In this document: positions 1 through 8,979 of the stretch, piece by piece | How positions within the stretch are numbered: the stretch's first letter is position 1 | Layout: each line of letters starts with the position of its first letter | From: Planctomycetota bacterium | GTDB taxonomy: Bacteria > Planctomycetota > Planctomycetia > Pirellulales > PLA5 | NCBI GenBank assembly: GCA_029259895.1 | Contig: JAJDEG010000134.1 | Span: 1-35,343, forward strand | Direction: 5' to 3' | DNA: 35,343 nucleotides | The notes under the pieces: generated by a model | What the model saw: only the letters and a program-made list of their open reading frames with translations | Databases searched by the model: none | What the model was told of the DNA's origin: nothing | Program-made: the position numbers and the translations under genes

Positions 1-2158
1 TGAAAACATGCTCAAGGAGACGATCTTCGCCGCCACGGTCGAGATTCGCCGCCGCTTAGGCGCGGACGACTGGTGCGTCAGCGTGTTCAAGGATAACGCC
101 GGCATCGTTCGCTTCGACGAGCAGCACAACATCGCCTTCAAGGTCGAAACGCACAATCATCCCTCGGCCATCGAGCCCTACGGCGGCGCGAACACCGGCG
201 TCGGCGGCGTCATCCGCGACACCCTCGGCACGGGCCTCGGCGCGAAGCCAATCTGCAACACCGACGTCTTCTGCTTCGCCCCGCCCGACACGCCGGCCGA
301 TGCGATTCCGCCCGGCACTCTCCATCCCCGCCGCGTGATGAAGGGCGTCGTCGCCGGAGTTCGCGACTACGGCAACCGCATGGGCATTCCCACCGTCAAC
401 GGCGCGATCTACTTCGACCCACGCTACGTCGGCAATCCGCTCGTCTACTGCGGCAACGTCGGCCTGATTCCGCACGACAAGTCCTTCAAAAAAACGATCC
501 CCGGAGATCTGATCGTCGCGCTGGGCGGACGCACCGGCCGCGACGGCATTCACGGCGCGACGTTTAGCTCCGCCGAACTGACCAGCGAAAGCGAAACCGT
601 CTCCGGCGGTGCCGTGCAGATCGGCAACGCGATCGAGGAAAAGATGGTGCTCGACGTGCTGCTCGCCGCCCGCGATCGCGAGTTGTTCACCGCAGTCACC
701 GATTGTGGTGCCGGCGGATTCTCCAGCGCCGTCGGCGAGATGGGCGCGGAGATTGGGGCGGAAGTCTGGCTCGACCGCATCCCGCTCAAATACGACGGCC
801 TCTCCTACACCGAGATGTGGATTTCCGAAGCCCAGGAGCGCATGGTCCTCTCCGTAAGCGACGACAAGTGGCCGCAGCTCGAAGCGCTATGCAAAAGCGA
901 AGGCGTCGAAGCCACCATCCTCGGCCGTTTCGCGCCGACGGGCCGACTCGTGCTCAAGTACGGCGAGCATCAAGTCGCCGATCTGTCGATGGAGTTTCTG
1001 CACGACGGCCGGCCGCCAACGGTTCGCGACGCCGTCTACACGCCGCCGCCGATCGTGCCGCTTCATGTCGCGCCGCGGGCCAACTACACCGACGCGCTCG
1101 TCAAGATTCTCGGCTCGCTCAACGTCGCCAGCAAAGAATGGGTGATTCGCCAGTACGATCACGAAGTGCTCGGCGGCAGCGTCATCAAGCCGCTCGTCGG
1201 CGTCGTCAACGACGGCCCCAGCGACGCCGCCGTGCTGCGGCCGGTCCTATCGTCGCGTCGCGGCGTGGTCGTCTCCTGTGGCATGAATCCGCGGTACGGC
1301 GAGTTCGACACGTATCACATGGCGGCCAGCGCCATCGACGAAGCCATCCGCAATTGCGTGGCCGTCGGAGCCGATCCAAGCCGCATCGCCATCCTCGACA
1401 ACTTCTGCTGGGGCGACTGCGACCGACCGGAAACGCTCGGCTCGCTCGTCCGCGCGGCGATCGCCTGCCAAGACATGGCCCTCGCCTTCGGCACGCCCTT
1501 CATCAGCGGCAAGGACAGCCTCAACAACGAATTCAGCTACGTCGACCACCGCGGCGCGAAGCAAACGATCGCCATCCCCCCGTCGCTGCTCATCAGCGCC
1601 ATGGGCCAGGTCGACGACGTCGCCCGCTGCGTAACGATGGATCTCAAACGCCCCGGCAGCGTGCTCTATCAAATCGGCGAAACCCGCGACGAACTCGGCG
1701 GTTCGCACTTTGCATGCGTCGAAGGACTCAGCGGCGGGCAAGTCCCCACGGTCGACGCCGACAAAGCCCGCGCCACATTCGCCGCGCTGCATCAAGCGAT
1801 CAACGCCGGCCTCGTGCTCGCCTGCCACGATCTAAGCGAAGGCGGCCTCGCCGCGGCCATCGCCGAAATGGCATTCGCCGGCGGGATCGGCGCAAAAATC
1901 CATCTCGACCAAGTCCCCCGCAAGCCAAGTATCGACGCGGCCGCATTATTGTTCAGCGAATCCAACAGCCGCTTCGTCGTCGAAGTAACGAATGATAACA
2001 CCACGAAATTCGAGGCCGCACTAGCCGGCATTCCGCTGTACCGCATCGGCGAAACAACGAGCGATCAAAAACTAACCATCGCCACATCCGACAAAAACGT
2101 AATCGAATCGGACCTAACACAACTAAAAGAAGCCTGGCAGTCACCACTGCGCTGGTAA
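1..2158 (+). CDS. purL: Phosphoribosylformylglycinamidine synthase, synthetase subunit (PurL), 5'-truncated by window edge
   Basis: PurL converts formylglycinamide ribonucleotide, ATP and ammonia from glutamine to the amidine in the fourth step of purine synthesis, in the cytoplasm. The frame is open to the left edge (codons for Glu-Asn precede the first ATG at position 8), so the N-terminus is missing; 716 residues are visible from that ATG. Family hallmarks are the [21 protein letters not shown] block near the visible N-terminus, followed by RD, the [17 protein letters not shown] block, SGKDSLNN in the second half, and [16 protein letters not shown] near the end. These are the repeated AIRS-type ATP and substrate binding elements. 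The gene lies 63 bases before purQ in the same direction, so the two subunits are probably co-expressed. The family call is very secure; the true start and total length cannot be seen here. Confidence 0.95.
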   Translation, partial: ENMLKETIFAATVEIRRRLGADDWCVSVFKDNAGIVRFDEQHNIAFKVETHNHPSAIEPYGGANTGVGGVIRDTLGTGLGAKPICNTDVFCFAPPDTPADAIPPGTLHPRRVMKGVVAGVRDYGNRMGIPTVNGAIYFDPRYVGNPLVYCGNVGLIPHDKSFKKTIPGDLIVALGGRTGRDGIHGATFSSAELTSESETVSGGAVQIGNAIEEKMVLDVLLAARDRELFTAVTDCGAGGFSSAVGEMGAEIGAEVWLDRIPLKYDGLSYTEMWISEAQERMVLSVSDDKWPQLEALCKSEGVEATILGRFAPTGRLVLKYGEHQVADLSMEFLHDGRPPTVRDAVYTPPPIVPLHVAPRANYTDALVKILGSLNVASKEWVIRQYDHEVLGGSVIKPLVGVVNDGPSDAAVLRPVLSSRRGVVVSCGMNPRYGEFDTYHMAASAIDEAIRNCVAVGADPSRIAILDNFCWGDCDRPETLGSLVRAAIACQDMALAFGTPFISGKDSLNNEFSYVDHRGAKQTIAIPPSLLISAMGQVDDVARCVTMDLKRPGSVLYQIGETRDELGGSHFACVEGLSGGQVPTVDADKARATFAALHQAINAGLVLACHDLSEGGLAAAIAEMAFAGGIGAKIHLDQVPRKPSIDAAALLFSESNSRFVVEVTNDNTTKFEAALAGIPLYRIGETTSDQKLTIATSDKNVIESDLTQLKEAWQSPLRW

Positions 2159-2177
2159 GCAAACAAGTCAGTCGCAA

Positions 2178-2221
2178 AGCCCCTGCTCCCTGCCCCAGCC
2201 CCCAATCCCCAGCCCCCGTTC
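2178..2221 (+). repeat. C-rich degenerate short-period run before purQ
   Basis: The purL-purQ spacer is almost wholly built from short C-rich units of the type CCCTGCTCCCTGCCCC and CCCAATCCCC, running up to the base before the purQ ATG. There is no Shine-Dalgarno sequence in it. A similar run is present at 18457-18490. I know of no named function for it. Confidence 0.6.
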
Positions 2222-3052
2222 ATGCCGCCCAGCGTTCTCATCCTCCGTGCCCCCGGCACCAACTGCGATCAGGAAACGGCCTACGCCTTCGAGGTCGCCG
2301 GTGCCCGCACGCAATCCGTTCACGTCAATCGGTTGCTCGAAAATCCGCGGCTGGCCGATGAGTTTCAGATTCTCTGCCTGCCGGGCGGATTCAGTTACGG
2401 CGACGACATCGCCGCCGGGCGTATCCTCGGCAATCAAATCCGCCATCACCTCGCCGACGCGATGCACGCCTTCAAGGCGGCCGGCAAGCTCATCCTCGGC
2501 ATCTGCAACGGATTCCAGATCCTCCTCAAGTCCGGGCTGCTGCTCGAAGACGATCCGGCTCTCGGCCCAGCGGCGACGCTGGCGTGGAACGCTTCCGGAA
2601 AGTTCGAGGACCGCTGGGTCCGCCTCAACGCGGCATCGAGCACGTCGGTGTTCCTGAATGGAATCGAGTCGATCTATCTGCCGGTCGCCCACGCCGAAGG
2701 AAGATTCGTCGCCCGCGACGAGCAGACGCTCGCCGCGCTCGACGCCGGCGGACATCTCGCGCTGCGTTACGCTCCGCTCGGCGACGCCCCCGGCGACCGA
2801 GTGGCACTGGCTCAGCCAGTGGAAAAGCACGCGACCGCCAACGGCGAAGTCCCCTACCCAGCAAACCCCAATGGCTCTTCGCGTGACGTCGCCGGCGTGT
2901 GCGACGCGACCGGCCGCGTGTTCGGCCTCATGCCGCATCCCGAGCGGCACATCGACCGCACGCACCACCCACGCTGGACGCGCGGCGAAGGCGGCGACGT
3001 CGGCGGCGGACTGAAGCTGTTCCGCAACGCCGTCGCCTATTTTGCGGCGTAA
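2222..3052 (+). CDS. purQ: Phosphoribosylformylglycinamidine synthase, glutamine amidotransferase subunit (PurQ)
   Basis: PurQ hydrolyses glutamine and passes ammonia to PurL. The 276-residue product is a class I glutamine amidotransferase. LPGGFSYGDD lies at about 53-62, the nucleophile Cys95 sits in ILGICNGFQ, and the His239/Glu241 pair sits in GLMPHPERH. The N-terminal PGTNCDQET segment is typical of PurQ. It is somewhat longer than the roughly 220-residue PurQ of Bacillus, with an extra stretch between about 195 and 222. The ATG at 2222 is preceded by a C-rich run rather than a recognisable ribosome binding site, so translation may depend on coupling to purL or on a non-canonical mechanism. 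No other in-frame start fits better because the conserved region begins at once. Confidence 0.96.
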   Translation: MPPSVLILRAPGTNCDQETAYAFEVAGARTQSVHVNRLLENPRLADEFQILCLPGGFSYGDDIAAGRILGNQIRHHLADAMHAFKAAGKLILGICNGFQILLKSGLLLEDDPALGPAATLAWNASGKFEDRWVRLNAASSTSVFLNGIESIYLPVAHAEGRFVARDEQTLAALDAGGHLALRYAPLGDAPGDRVALAQPVEKHATANGEVPYPANPNGSSRDVAGVCDATGRVFGLMPHPERHIDRTHHPRWTRGEGGDVGGGLKLFRNAVAYFAA

Positions 3053-3189
3053 CCGCAGTGAATTCGTATCGACGCCGGTCCGTGCCTCGATCGAACCGGT
3101 CACAGAGACCTTGATCGAAGGCCCGGACCCCGCGGCGCGGCGTTCGGGTTATGACACTCCATCGCTCGCCAATCGCCGGCAGCGTTCGC

Positions 3190-3217
3190 TTGTTGCGGCG
3201 TCGCACCAGATTACAAT
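3190..3217 (+). promoter_or_regulatory. Candidate housekeeping-sigma promoter for the Hsp70-like gene
   Basis: TTGTTG (3190-3195) and TACAAT (3212-3217) are separated by 16 bases in the 262-base gap between purQ and the Hsp70-like gene. The predicted transcript would start near 3224 and give a leader of about 90 bases. The call is by consensus match only. Confidence 0.45.
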
Positions 3218-3314
3218 AAAAGGTTTCGCGGCACGTCCCCCGCTCCGCCCCCTCTGCTGGGCCAACCGCCATGGGCTGCTTCGCGCCGGCAAACGCCAAC
3301 GACCGAGACCCTTC

Positions 3315-4877
3315 ATGGAAAAGCAACCCATCGTGGCCGTCGGCATCGACTTGGGTACGACGTACTCCGCGATCGCACGAATCGATCAGACCGGCCGGCC
3401 CGTCACGCTCCCCAACGGCGAGGGCGACCTGCTCACCCCCAGCGTCGTGCTGTTCGAGGGAACCAACGTCGTCGTCGGCAAAGAGGCCGTCAAAGCCCTC
3501 GTAACCGAGGCAGAGGACGTGGCGCTCTGCCCCAAACGCGATTTGGGAAATCGGGCGTACCACAAATCGCTGCATGGGCGGCAATATCCACCCGAAGCGA
3601 TCGAGGCCTGGATTCTCAAGAAGCTCAAGGACGACGCCGTGCGGCAAATCGGCGACTTCCAGCAAGTCGTCATCACCGTGCCGGCCTACTTCGACGAAGT
3701 CCGCCGCAAGGCCACGCAGGACGCTGGGTACATGGCCGGTCTCGAAGTGATGGACATCATCAACGAGCCAACCGCGGCGGCCGTGGCCTTCGGTTTTCGC
3801 GAGGGCTTTCTCAATACCGAAGGGATCGCGACGGCGCCAAAAAACATCTTGGTCTACGATCTCGGCGGCGGCACGTTCGACGTCACCGTGATGGAGATTC
3901 GCGGCAACCAATTCACCGCGCTGGCGACCGACGGCGACGTGCAACTCGGCGGGCAGGATTGGGATCAACGACTGATGGACCTCGTCGCCGAGGAATTCAT
4001 CCGCCAGCATCGGCTCGACCCTCGCGAAGACCCCAACGTCGTCGGCCGCCTGTGGCGGGAGTGCGAAGACGTCAAACGCACTCTGTCGGCACGCGGCAAG
4101 GCGTCGATCGCTTGCGACTTCCGCGGACAAGCCGTGCGCGTCGAAATCACGCGGCAGAAATTCGAGGAAATCACCCGCGATCTCGTCGACCGGACGCTGT
4201 TCACGACCCGGCAAACGCTGCAAGCCGCCGGCCTGGCGTGGACGAACATCGACCGCGTATTGCTCGTCGGCGGTTCGTCGCGAATGCCGATGATTCGCGA
4301 GATGATCGCAAAGCTCTCCGGCAAGGAACCGGATACGTCGGTTTCGGCCGACGAAGCGGTAGCACACGGCGCGGCGCTGCGGGCCGCGCTGATCCTCGCC
4401 CGCAGCAACGGCGAGCCGCCCCGATTTCACATTCGTAACGTCAATTCGCACAGCTTGGGCCTCGTGGCAACCGATCCCAAAACGAAGCGAAAGCGCACCG
4501 CGGTGCTCGTGCCCCGCAACACCCCGCTCCCCGTCACGGCCAAGCGGACGTTCAAAACCGAGAAGGCCGATCAGCGTTCGATTCTGGTGCAAATCGTCGA
4601 AGGCGAAAGTGCGTCGCCCGACGATTGTTCGCAGATCGGCCGCTGCACGGTCCGCGATCTGCCGCGAAACCTCCCGGCCCAAACGCCCATCGAGGTGCGG
4701 TTTCGTTATCTCGAAAACGGCCGGCTGACCGTCACCGTGGCGGTCGAGGGAACGGGCAAAGCGCTGCAACACGAGATCGCCCGCGAAAATAGCCTCATGC
4801 CCGAGCAATTGGATATGTGGCGGCAGTACATCAGCGGAATTGCGCCGGGCGCAGGGCCGGCCATGCGTGAGCAGTAA
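3315..4877 (+). CDS. Short Hsp70/DnaK-like chaperone without C-terminal lid
   Basis: A cytoplasmic Hsp70-family ATPase of 520 residues. The actin-like nucleotide domain is complete: DLGTTYS at 12-18, TVPAYFDE at 121-128, NEPTAAAVAFG at 150-160, DLGGGTFDV at 182-190 and LVGGSSRMP at 317-325. A beta substrate-binding region follows (SHSLGLVA at about 378-385, through about 480). The product then ends after a short tail, where DnaK (about 640 residues) would continue with the alpha-helical lid and an EEVD-like or acidic tail. The frame stays open upstream to 3042, but those 91 codons look non-conserved and the MEKQPIVAVGIDLGTT start at 3315 fits the family. It is monocistronic with its own candidate promoter and converges on the serpin gene. 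It is likely a specialised DnaK paralogue rather than the housekeeping DnaK, since no grpE or dnaJ is adjacent. Confidence 0.9.
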   Translation: MEKQPIVAVGIDLGTTYSAIARIDQTGRPVTLPNGEGDLLTPSVVLFEGTNVVVGKEAVKALVTEAEDVALCPKRDLGNRAYHKSLHGRQYPPEAIEAWILKKLKDDAVRQIGDFQQVVITVPAYFDEVRRKATQDAGYMAGLEVMDIINEPTAAAVAFGFREGFLNTEGIATAPKNILVYDLGGGTFDVTVMEIRGNQFTALATDGDVQLGGQDWDQRLMDLVAEEFIRQHRLDPREDPNVVGRLWRECEDVKRTLSARGKASIACDFRGQAVRVEITRQKFEEITRDLVDRTLFTTRQTLQAAGLAWTNIDRVLLVGGSSRMPMIREMIAKLSGKEPDTSVSADEAVAHGAALRAALILARSNGEPPRFHIRNVNSHSLGLVATDPKTKRKRTAVLVPRNTPLPVTAKRTFKTEKADQRSILVQIVEGESASPDDCSQIGRCTVRDLPRNLPAQTPIEVRFRYLENGRLTVTVAVEGTGKALQHEIARENSLMPEQLDMWRQYISGIAPGAGPAMREQ

Positions 4878-5122
4878 CGGCCCTCTCGCGAATGCGGCGG
4901 CCGCGGCGATAGCCTACACAGCGGCAAAGGACGAAACTGGCAACGCAGTTAGCAGTGACGTTCGCCGCGCGGGGCCAGTACCGCGAGTTCACGCAAGAGC
5001 GATTGTCGTCAGGCACGCGCAGCAAATCACCATGCCCGTGAACCCGCCAGGGCCGAAGTATTCAAGAAAAAGGTCGCGCCAGGACATGGCACCTTCCGGC
5101 AACGATTGGCAAACGGCCGGAG

Positions 5123-6559
5123 TTAGGTGACTCGGCGCAATGGGTGCAGCCTTCGGGAAAAGATCAAGAGGGAAACACCCGTTATGCCAGCGAGCAGGGC
5201 TGACGACGGTTCGGGGACTTGGACGCCGCCGGGGTTAGACGTTAGTTCAGGGAATGGAATGCCGTCGCCTGGCAGCAACTTTATCTCTCGAATCGGAAGT
5301 TCCCCCGGCGGATTCGTCGTGGTTCCGTCGACGGACTCCGGCAGACCTAATCGGCCCATGAAGAGAATGCTATCCGTGCGTTGGTCGCGCAGAAAGTACA
5401 GGAAGGGATGATCGGCGTTGAACACCTCGAATTCGGCCGGCGGCGGGCACATGCACGTTGTAATGCCAACGACAATGGCCGTGGCAGCCGCCGCTTCCGT
5501 ACCGGCCTCATCGACCTCAATGACAGCTTTGTGAATAGCGCGATCGACGAAAAGATCCACGTCGGCGATTCTCGTTAAGTCTGGATTTGCGAAGGTTTCG
5601 ACCATGCCCAGCGCCGCAAGACTGGCGTTAAGATTGAGTTGCGATTCGATACGGAATTTTGGTAGACGAAGCGAAACGGACGTTCGCGTCATTGCGTCGA
5701 GGGAATCTTGCAGGATGTTGGCCGTGAGGTTTTCCTCGAGCGCCGCGAGGCCGTCGATTTCACTGGGTAACACGACGACCATCGACACATCACTCGCTCG
5801 ATATGGGAGTTCGACCATTTGGAAACCGTCGAACGCGCCGTAACTTAGCGAGCTGCGCTGGTACATCATCGAAACGTTGTGCGATTCGTCTTCGGACGTG
5901 TGAAATTCGCCCGTGTAAGTGCTTTCCTTCTTGAACGGCGATTGCCACTTGGCTTTCATGTAGACGGCGTTCGTGAGGACGAGGCCGGTGTTCTGTTTGA
6001 TGCTGCCTGCGGGAAGCAAGTCGACGATCTTATCGCGGGTTTGCTGTTGCACCCAGGCGTTGATGCGCTGGCGGCCGGACTCTGGGTCGGCGTAGAAGTC
6101 GAGCGTTTCGAGCGGGGCGCGATAGTCGGACTGCAACGTGTCGAGGAATGGCTGTTTGAACGGAAAACGGCTCGCGCCCCACAGCCGATTGGCGACGGCA
6201 AAGTCGAAGCGCTCGCCGTTGCGAGCGTTTAGATCGTCGGAGAGAGCACCCAGAGTCGAGTGGACGATCGGCTCGTCGACGGACCAATGCATGACGCGGC
6301 CGATTTCGTCGGCCGTGGTGCCGCGGGCCCCAGCGTATAACATGCCGAACGCGGACGAGATGCTGTACGGTGAGTAGACGAAGTTCGCCGTGTCGGGCGA
6401 GATATACTGGCGGTAAAGATCGAACGCGAAGGCGTTATTACCTTCGACAACGGCAGAGTGAACGCCGTCCACTCCGGCCGCGCGAGACGAGTCCACGATC
6501 GCGGTGATCGAAAGGACGAGGCCAAAGACAATCAACGGCTTTTGAACCATTTGGCGCAT
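5123..6559 (-). CDS. Exported serpin (inhibitory type) with PEP-CTERM sorting signal
   Basis: A 478-residue serine-protease-inhibitor family protein. The chosen ATG at 6559 gives a signal peptide (hydrophobic residues 8-21, likely cleavage near SRA-AG at 26-28) and is preceded by GGGAAG eight bases upstream; the frame opens further, to 6664, but with non-signal sequence. The serpin fold covers about 37-406, including FVYSPYSISSAFGMLYAGARG, LVLTNAVYMKAKW and the closing HPFLYFLRD...ILFMGRL. The hinge before the reactive loop reads EAGTEAAAATA (351-361), the small-residue pattern of inhibitory serpins. The loop after it is IVVGITTCMCPPP, so the P1 residue is uncertain (a Thr or Cys region). After a linker comes VPEP at 448-451, a hydrophobic segment and an RR-containing tail, which is the PEP-CTERM signal recognised by exosortase systems. 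The target protease is unknown. Confidence 0.93.
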   Translation of the reverse strand: MRQMVQKPLIVFGLVLSITAIVDSSRAAGVDGVHSAVVEGNNAFAFDLYRQYISPDTANFVYSPYSISSAFGMLYAGARGTTADEIGRVMHWSVDEPIVHSTLGALSDDLNARNGERFDFAVANRLWGASRFPFKQPFLDTLQSDYRAPLETLDFYADPESGRQRINAWVQQQTRDKIVDLLPAGSIKQNTGLVLTNAVYMKAKWQSPFKKESTYTGEFHTSEDESHNVSMMYQRSSLSYGAFDGFQMVELPYRASDVSMVVVLPSEIDGLAALEENLTANILQDSLDAMTRTSVSLRLPKFRIESQLNLNASLAALGMVETFANPDLTRIADVDLFVDRAIHKAVIEVDEAGTEAAAATAIVVGITTCMCPPPAEFEVFNADHPFLYFLRDQRTDSILFMGRLGLPESVDGTTTNPPGELPIREIKLLPGDGIPFPELTSNPGGVQVPEPSSALLAGITGVSLLIFSRRLHPLRRVT

Positions 6560-6950
6560 GGCGATCTTCCCAGTGGTGCTAGAAAAGACACGCCCATTTT
6601 GCCCAATCAATTGGCCCCTTCGGCAAACAGCATCGTAATGGTAACGAGGGAAGTCGTCAATCAAAATGAACCAGGGATAAAACCGTGTTCTCCATGAAGG
6701 CGGTGTCTGTAAGGGGGGTGGCCGATTTGGCGTATCGGTTGGCGGCCCGTTTGGTATGGTTGTGGGTTGGTGGGTCGTATTTGCTGGATCGCGTAGCCGT
6801 CCTTAATCCGTAAAACCCCCACGTTTTTCGGCCTTCGCATGGATTAGTTCCTGCGGCTGGAGGGCGAGCGACTGCCCCATTGGGGACGCGTGCGAATAAT
6901 TGGGGCACGTGAGGATCGGTTGATCAAAAACCGCAGGAGAGATCGACGCC
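6560..6950. other. Divergent intergenic region between serpin and surE
   Basis: This 391-base spacer should hold promoters for both divergent genes, but none matches consensus well. It has a strikingly G/T-rich stretch on the plus strand (about 6728-6775, many GG and GGG runs). Before surE there is an inverted repeat, TGCCCCA at 6873-6879 and TGGGGCA at 6901-6907. The left arm can also pair in a shorter hairpin CCCC-att-GGGG at 6875-6885. I see no convincing coding sequence. Confidence 0.5.
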
Positions 6951-7742
6951 GTGGAGATACTGCTGACGAACGACGATGGGATTTATGCGCCCGGCTTGGC
7001 CGCTTTGCAGAAGGAGCTTTCGGCGCTCGGCGACGTGACGCTGGTGGCGCCGGCCGTGGAGCAGAGCGGCGTCGGGCATTCGATTACGTATCTAACGCCG
7101 CTGATCGTCAACGAGGTGTTCGACGGCGTGAAGCGGCGCGGGTATGCCGTGGAGGGAAGTCCCGCGGATTGCGTCAAGCTGGGGCTGACCGAGTATTGCC
7201 CACGCCGGCCCGACATCGTGGTCAGCGGGATCAACTACGGATTGAACGCCGGTATCAACGTGCTGTATAGCGGCACCGTGGCCGCGGCCATCGAAGGAGC
7301 GTTCTTCGGCCTCACCAGCGTGGCCGTCTCGCTGGAATTTCGCCAGCATCCGGAGTTCGACCGCGCGGCGGCGATCGCGCGGCGAGTGATCGAACGGATT
7401 CTGGCGCAGAAGGGGCCTGCCCCGCAGCTCTACAACGTCAACATCCCGACCTCGGCGCTATGGGAGAAGCCTCAGGTGAAGGTCGTGCCGATGGACGTGC
7501 GGCAATATGCCGAGCACTACGAGAAACGCACCGATCCGCGCGGACGAAGCTACTATTGGGCCGCCGGGCGGCTGCCGGAAGATCACGACGCAACCGAGAC
7601 CGACCTGACCTCGCTGGCCGACGGATTCGTGACGATCACGCCGCTCGAATTCGACCTCACCAAGCGGTCGGTCGTGTCGGCGATGCAGGACTGGTCGTTC
7701 GATAATCTGGACACCGACGGGCCGGGAAAGCGCAAGCCATAG
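6951..7742 (+). CDS. surE: 5'/3'-nucleotidase SurE
   Basis: SurE is a metal-dependent nucleoside 5'/3'-monophosphate phosphatase linked to stationary-phase survival. The 263-residue product starts MEILLTNDDGI, so the metal-binding Asp8 and Asp9 are present. Ser39 lies in EQSGVGHSIT, the AVEGSPADCVKLG block at about 66-78 is conserved, and Asn95 falls in DIVVSGINYGLNAG. SGTVAAAIEGAFFG follows. The start codon is GTG at 6951, supported by AGGAGA about 11 bases upstream and by the lack of room for residues before the conserved strand. It is followed on the same strand by a dehydrogenase gene after 189 bases. Length is normal for the family (about 250). Confidence 0.96.
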   Translation: MEILLTNDDGIYAPGLAALQKELSALGDVTLVAPAVEQSGVGHSITYLTPLIVNEVFDGVKRRGYAVEGSPADCVKLGLTEYCPRRPDIVVSGINYGLNAGINVLYSGTVAAAIEGAFFGLTSVAVSLEFRQHPEFDRAAAIARRVIERILAQKGPAPQLYNVNIPTSALWEKPQVKVVPMDVRQYAEHYEKRTDPRGRSYYWAAGRLPEDHDATETDLTSLADGFVTITPLEFDLTKRSVVSAMQDWSFDNLDTDGPGKRKP

Positions 7743-7931
7743 TTTGGCGGACTGCTGCCATCGGCACCGCGCCGGTTATCGAGCCGATCATCGCGTCGAG
7801 AACTTCGCCGCTGCGAGATTCTTTCGCGAAAAAAGACGTGGGCGAGTTGACTGAGCGTTCGCGCGACTAGAGACTGACGCGGTCGCCCGTTTCGCCGGTT
7901 TTCATTCGTCAACCATTCGCTTGAGATTGCC

Positions 7932-8894
7932 ATGCCCCGTTTTCGCGTTTTGCTTACGGACTATGCCTGGCACGATCTCGATATCGAGCGGGCCGTACTC
8001 GCCGACGGCGACGCCGAGTTGGTCGTTGCCGAAGGCGGTGACGCCGAGACACTGACGAAGCTGGCCGCCGATTGCGACGCGATTATGACGAATTGGGCGA
8101 AGGTGCCCGAGGCGGTGATCGCCGCATGCGAGCGGTGTCGGATCGTGGCGCGGCTGGGCGTGGGCCTGGACAACATCGACGTGGCCTACGCAACGAGCCG
8201 AGGCATCGCCGTGACGAACTGCCCGGATTATTGTGTCGTCGAGGTGGCGGAACACGCATTGGCCCTGCTGCTGGCCCTGTCGCGGAAGGTGGCGTATTAC
8301 CATCACGCGACCAAGGGCGGAACCTACGATCTAAGCGCCGGGCCGACGCTGCGGCGGATCGAAGGACAAACGCTGGGCATCGTCGGACTGGGTAACATCG
8401 GCGCGAAGCTGGCCGAAAAGGCCCGCGGGCTCGGAATGAACGTGCTGGCGACGAGCCGCTCGAAGGAGCGGAAGGCCGACGGCGTGCGATTCGTGCAGCT
8501 CGACGAACTGCTGGCCGAGAGCGACTACGTATCGCTCCACGTGCCAGCTACGGCCGAGACGCGGAATTTGATCGGCGCGGCGGAGTTGGCGCGGATGAAG
8601 CCGACGGCGTACTTAGTCAACACGGCGCGCGGCGCGGTCGTCGATCATGCCGCACTGGCCGCAGCGCTGGCGGCGGGCGAGATCGCCGGCGCGGCGCTGG
8701 ACGTGCAGGAAACCGAGCCGCCGGACCTTTCCAAGCCGCCCTACAACGATCCGCGCACGATCGTCACGCCGCACGCTGCGTTCGTGTCGGTCGAATCGCT
8801 CGACGACCTCCGCCGCCGCGTGTCGCAACAAGTCATCGACCGGTTGGCGGGCCGGACGCCGGAGAACGTCGTCAATCCGGCCGTGCTCGCTTAG
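7932..8894 (+). CDS. D-2-hydroxyacid dehydrogenase, CtBP/phosphoglycerate dehydrogenase-like
   Basis: An NAD-dependent oxidoreductase of 320 residues, of the D-isomer-specific 2-hydroxyacid dehydrogenase family. The Rossmann motif GLGNIG is at 152-157. The catalytic set is Arg233 (in VNTARGAVVD), Glu262 (in DVQETEP) and His281 (in VTPHAAF). The segment GVGLDNIDVAYATSRGI followed by TNCPDYCVVEVAEHALAL (about 95-112) resembles the C-terminal-binding-protein-like bacterial subgroup rather than SerA, and there is no ACT domain. The substrate cannot be told from sequence. Only a weak ribosome binding site (GAG) precedes the ATG. A TTGACT at 7847 could be part of a promoter. The SDR gene follows after 85 bases, so the two may form an operon. 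Confidence 0.92.
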   Translation: MPRFRVLLTDYAWHDLDIERAVLADGDAELVVAEGGDAETLTKLAADCDAIMTNWAKVPEAVIAACERCRIVARLGVGLDNIDVAYATSRGIAVTNCPDYCVVEVAEHALALLLALSRKVAYYHHATKGGTYDLSAGPTLRRIEGQTLGIVGLGNIGAKLAEKARGLGMNVLATSRSKERKADGVRFVQLDELLAESDYVSLHVPATAETRNLIGAAELARMKPTAYLVNTARGAVVDHAALAAALAAGEIAGAALDVQETEPPDLSKPPYNDPRTIVTPHAAFVSVESLDDLRRRVSQQVIDRLAGRTPENVVNPAVLA

Positions 8895-8979
8895 CGCGGC
8901 GAGTTGCACCGTCTCGCGAGGCAACGTTCTTCATCCGGTGTTTTCGAACCGACACGTTCAAACTGTCACCTACGGAATC

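Noticed and set aside
2928-4808. Long minus-strand open frame (626 codons) opposite purQ and the Hsp70-like gene
   Set aside because: It lies antisense to two well-supported genes, has no domain signal, and is rich in Arg/Asp/His as expected from reading GC-rich codons backwards.
5079-5122. TCCGGC/GCCGGA inverted repeat after the serpin stop as a terminator
   Set aside because: Only a 6-bp stem with a 15-base loop and no T run on the serpin strand; too weak to annotate.
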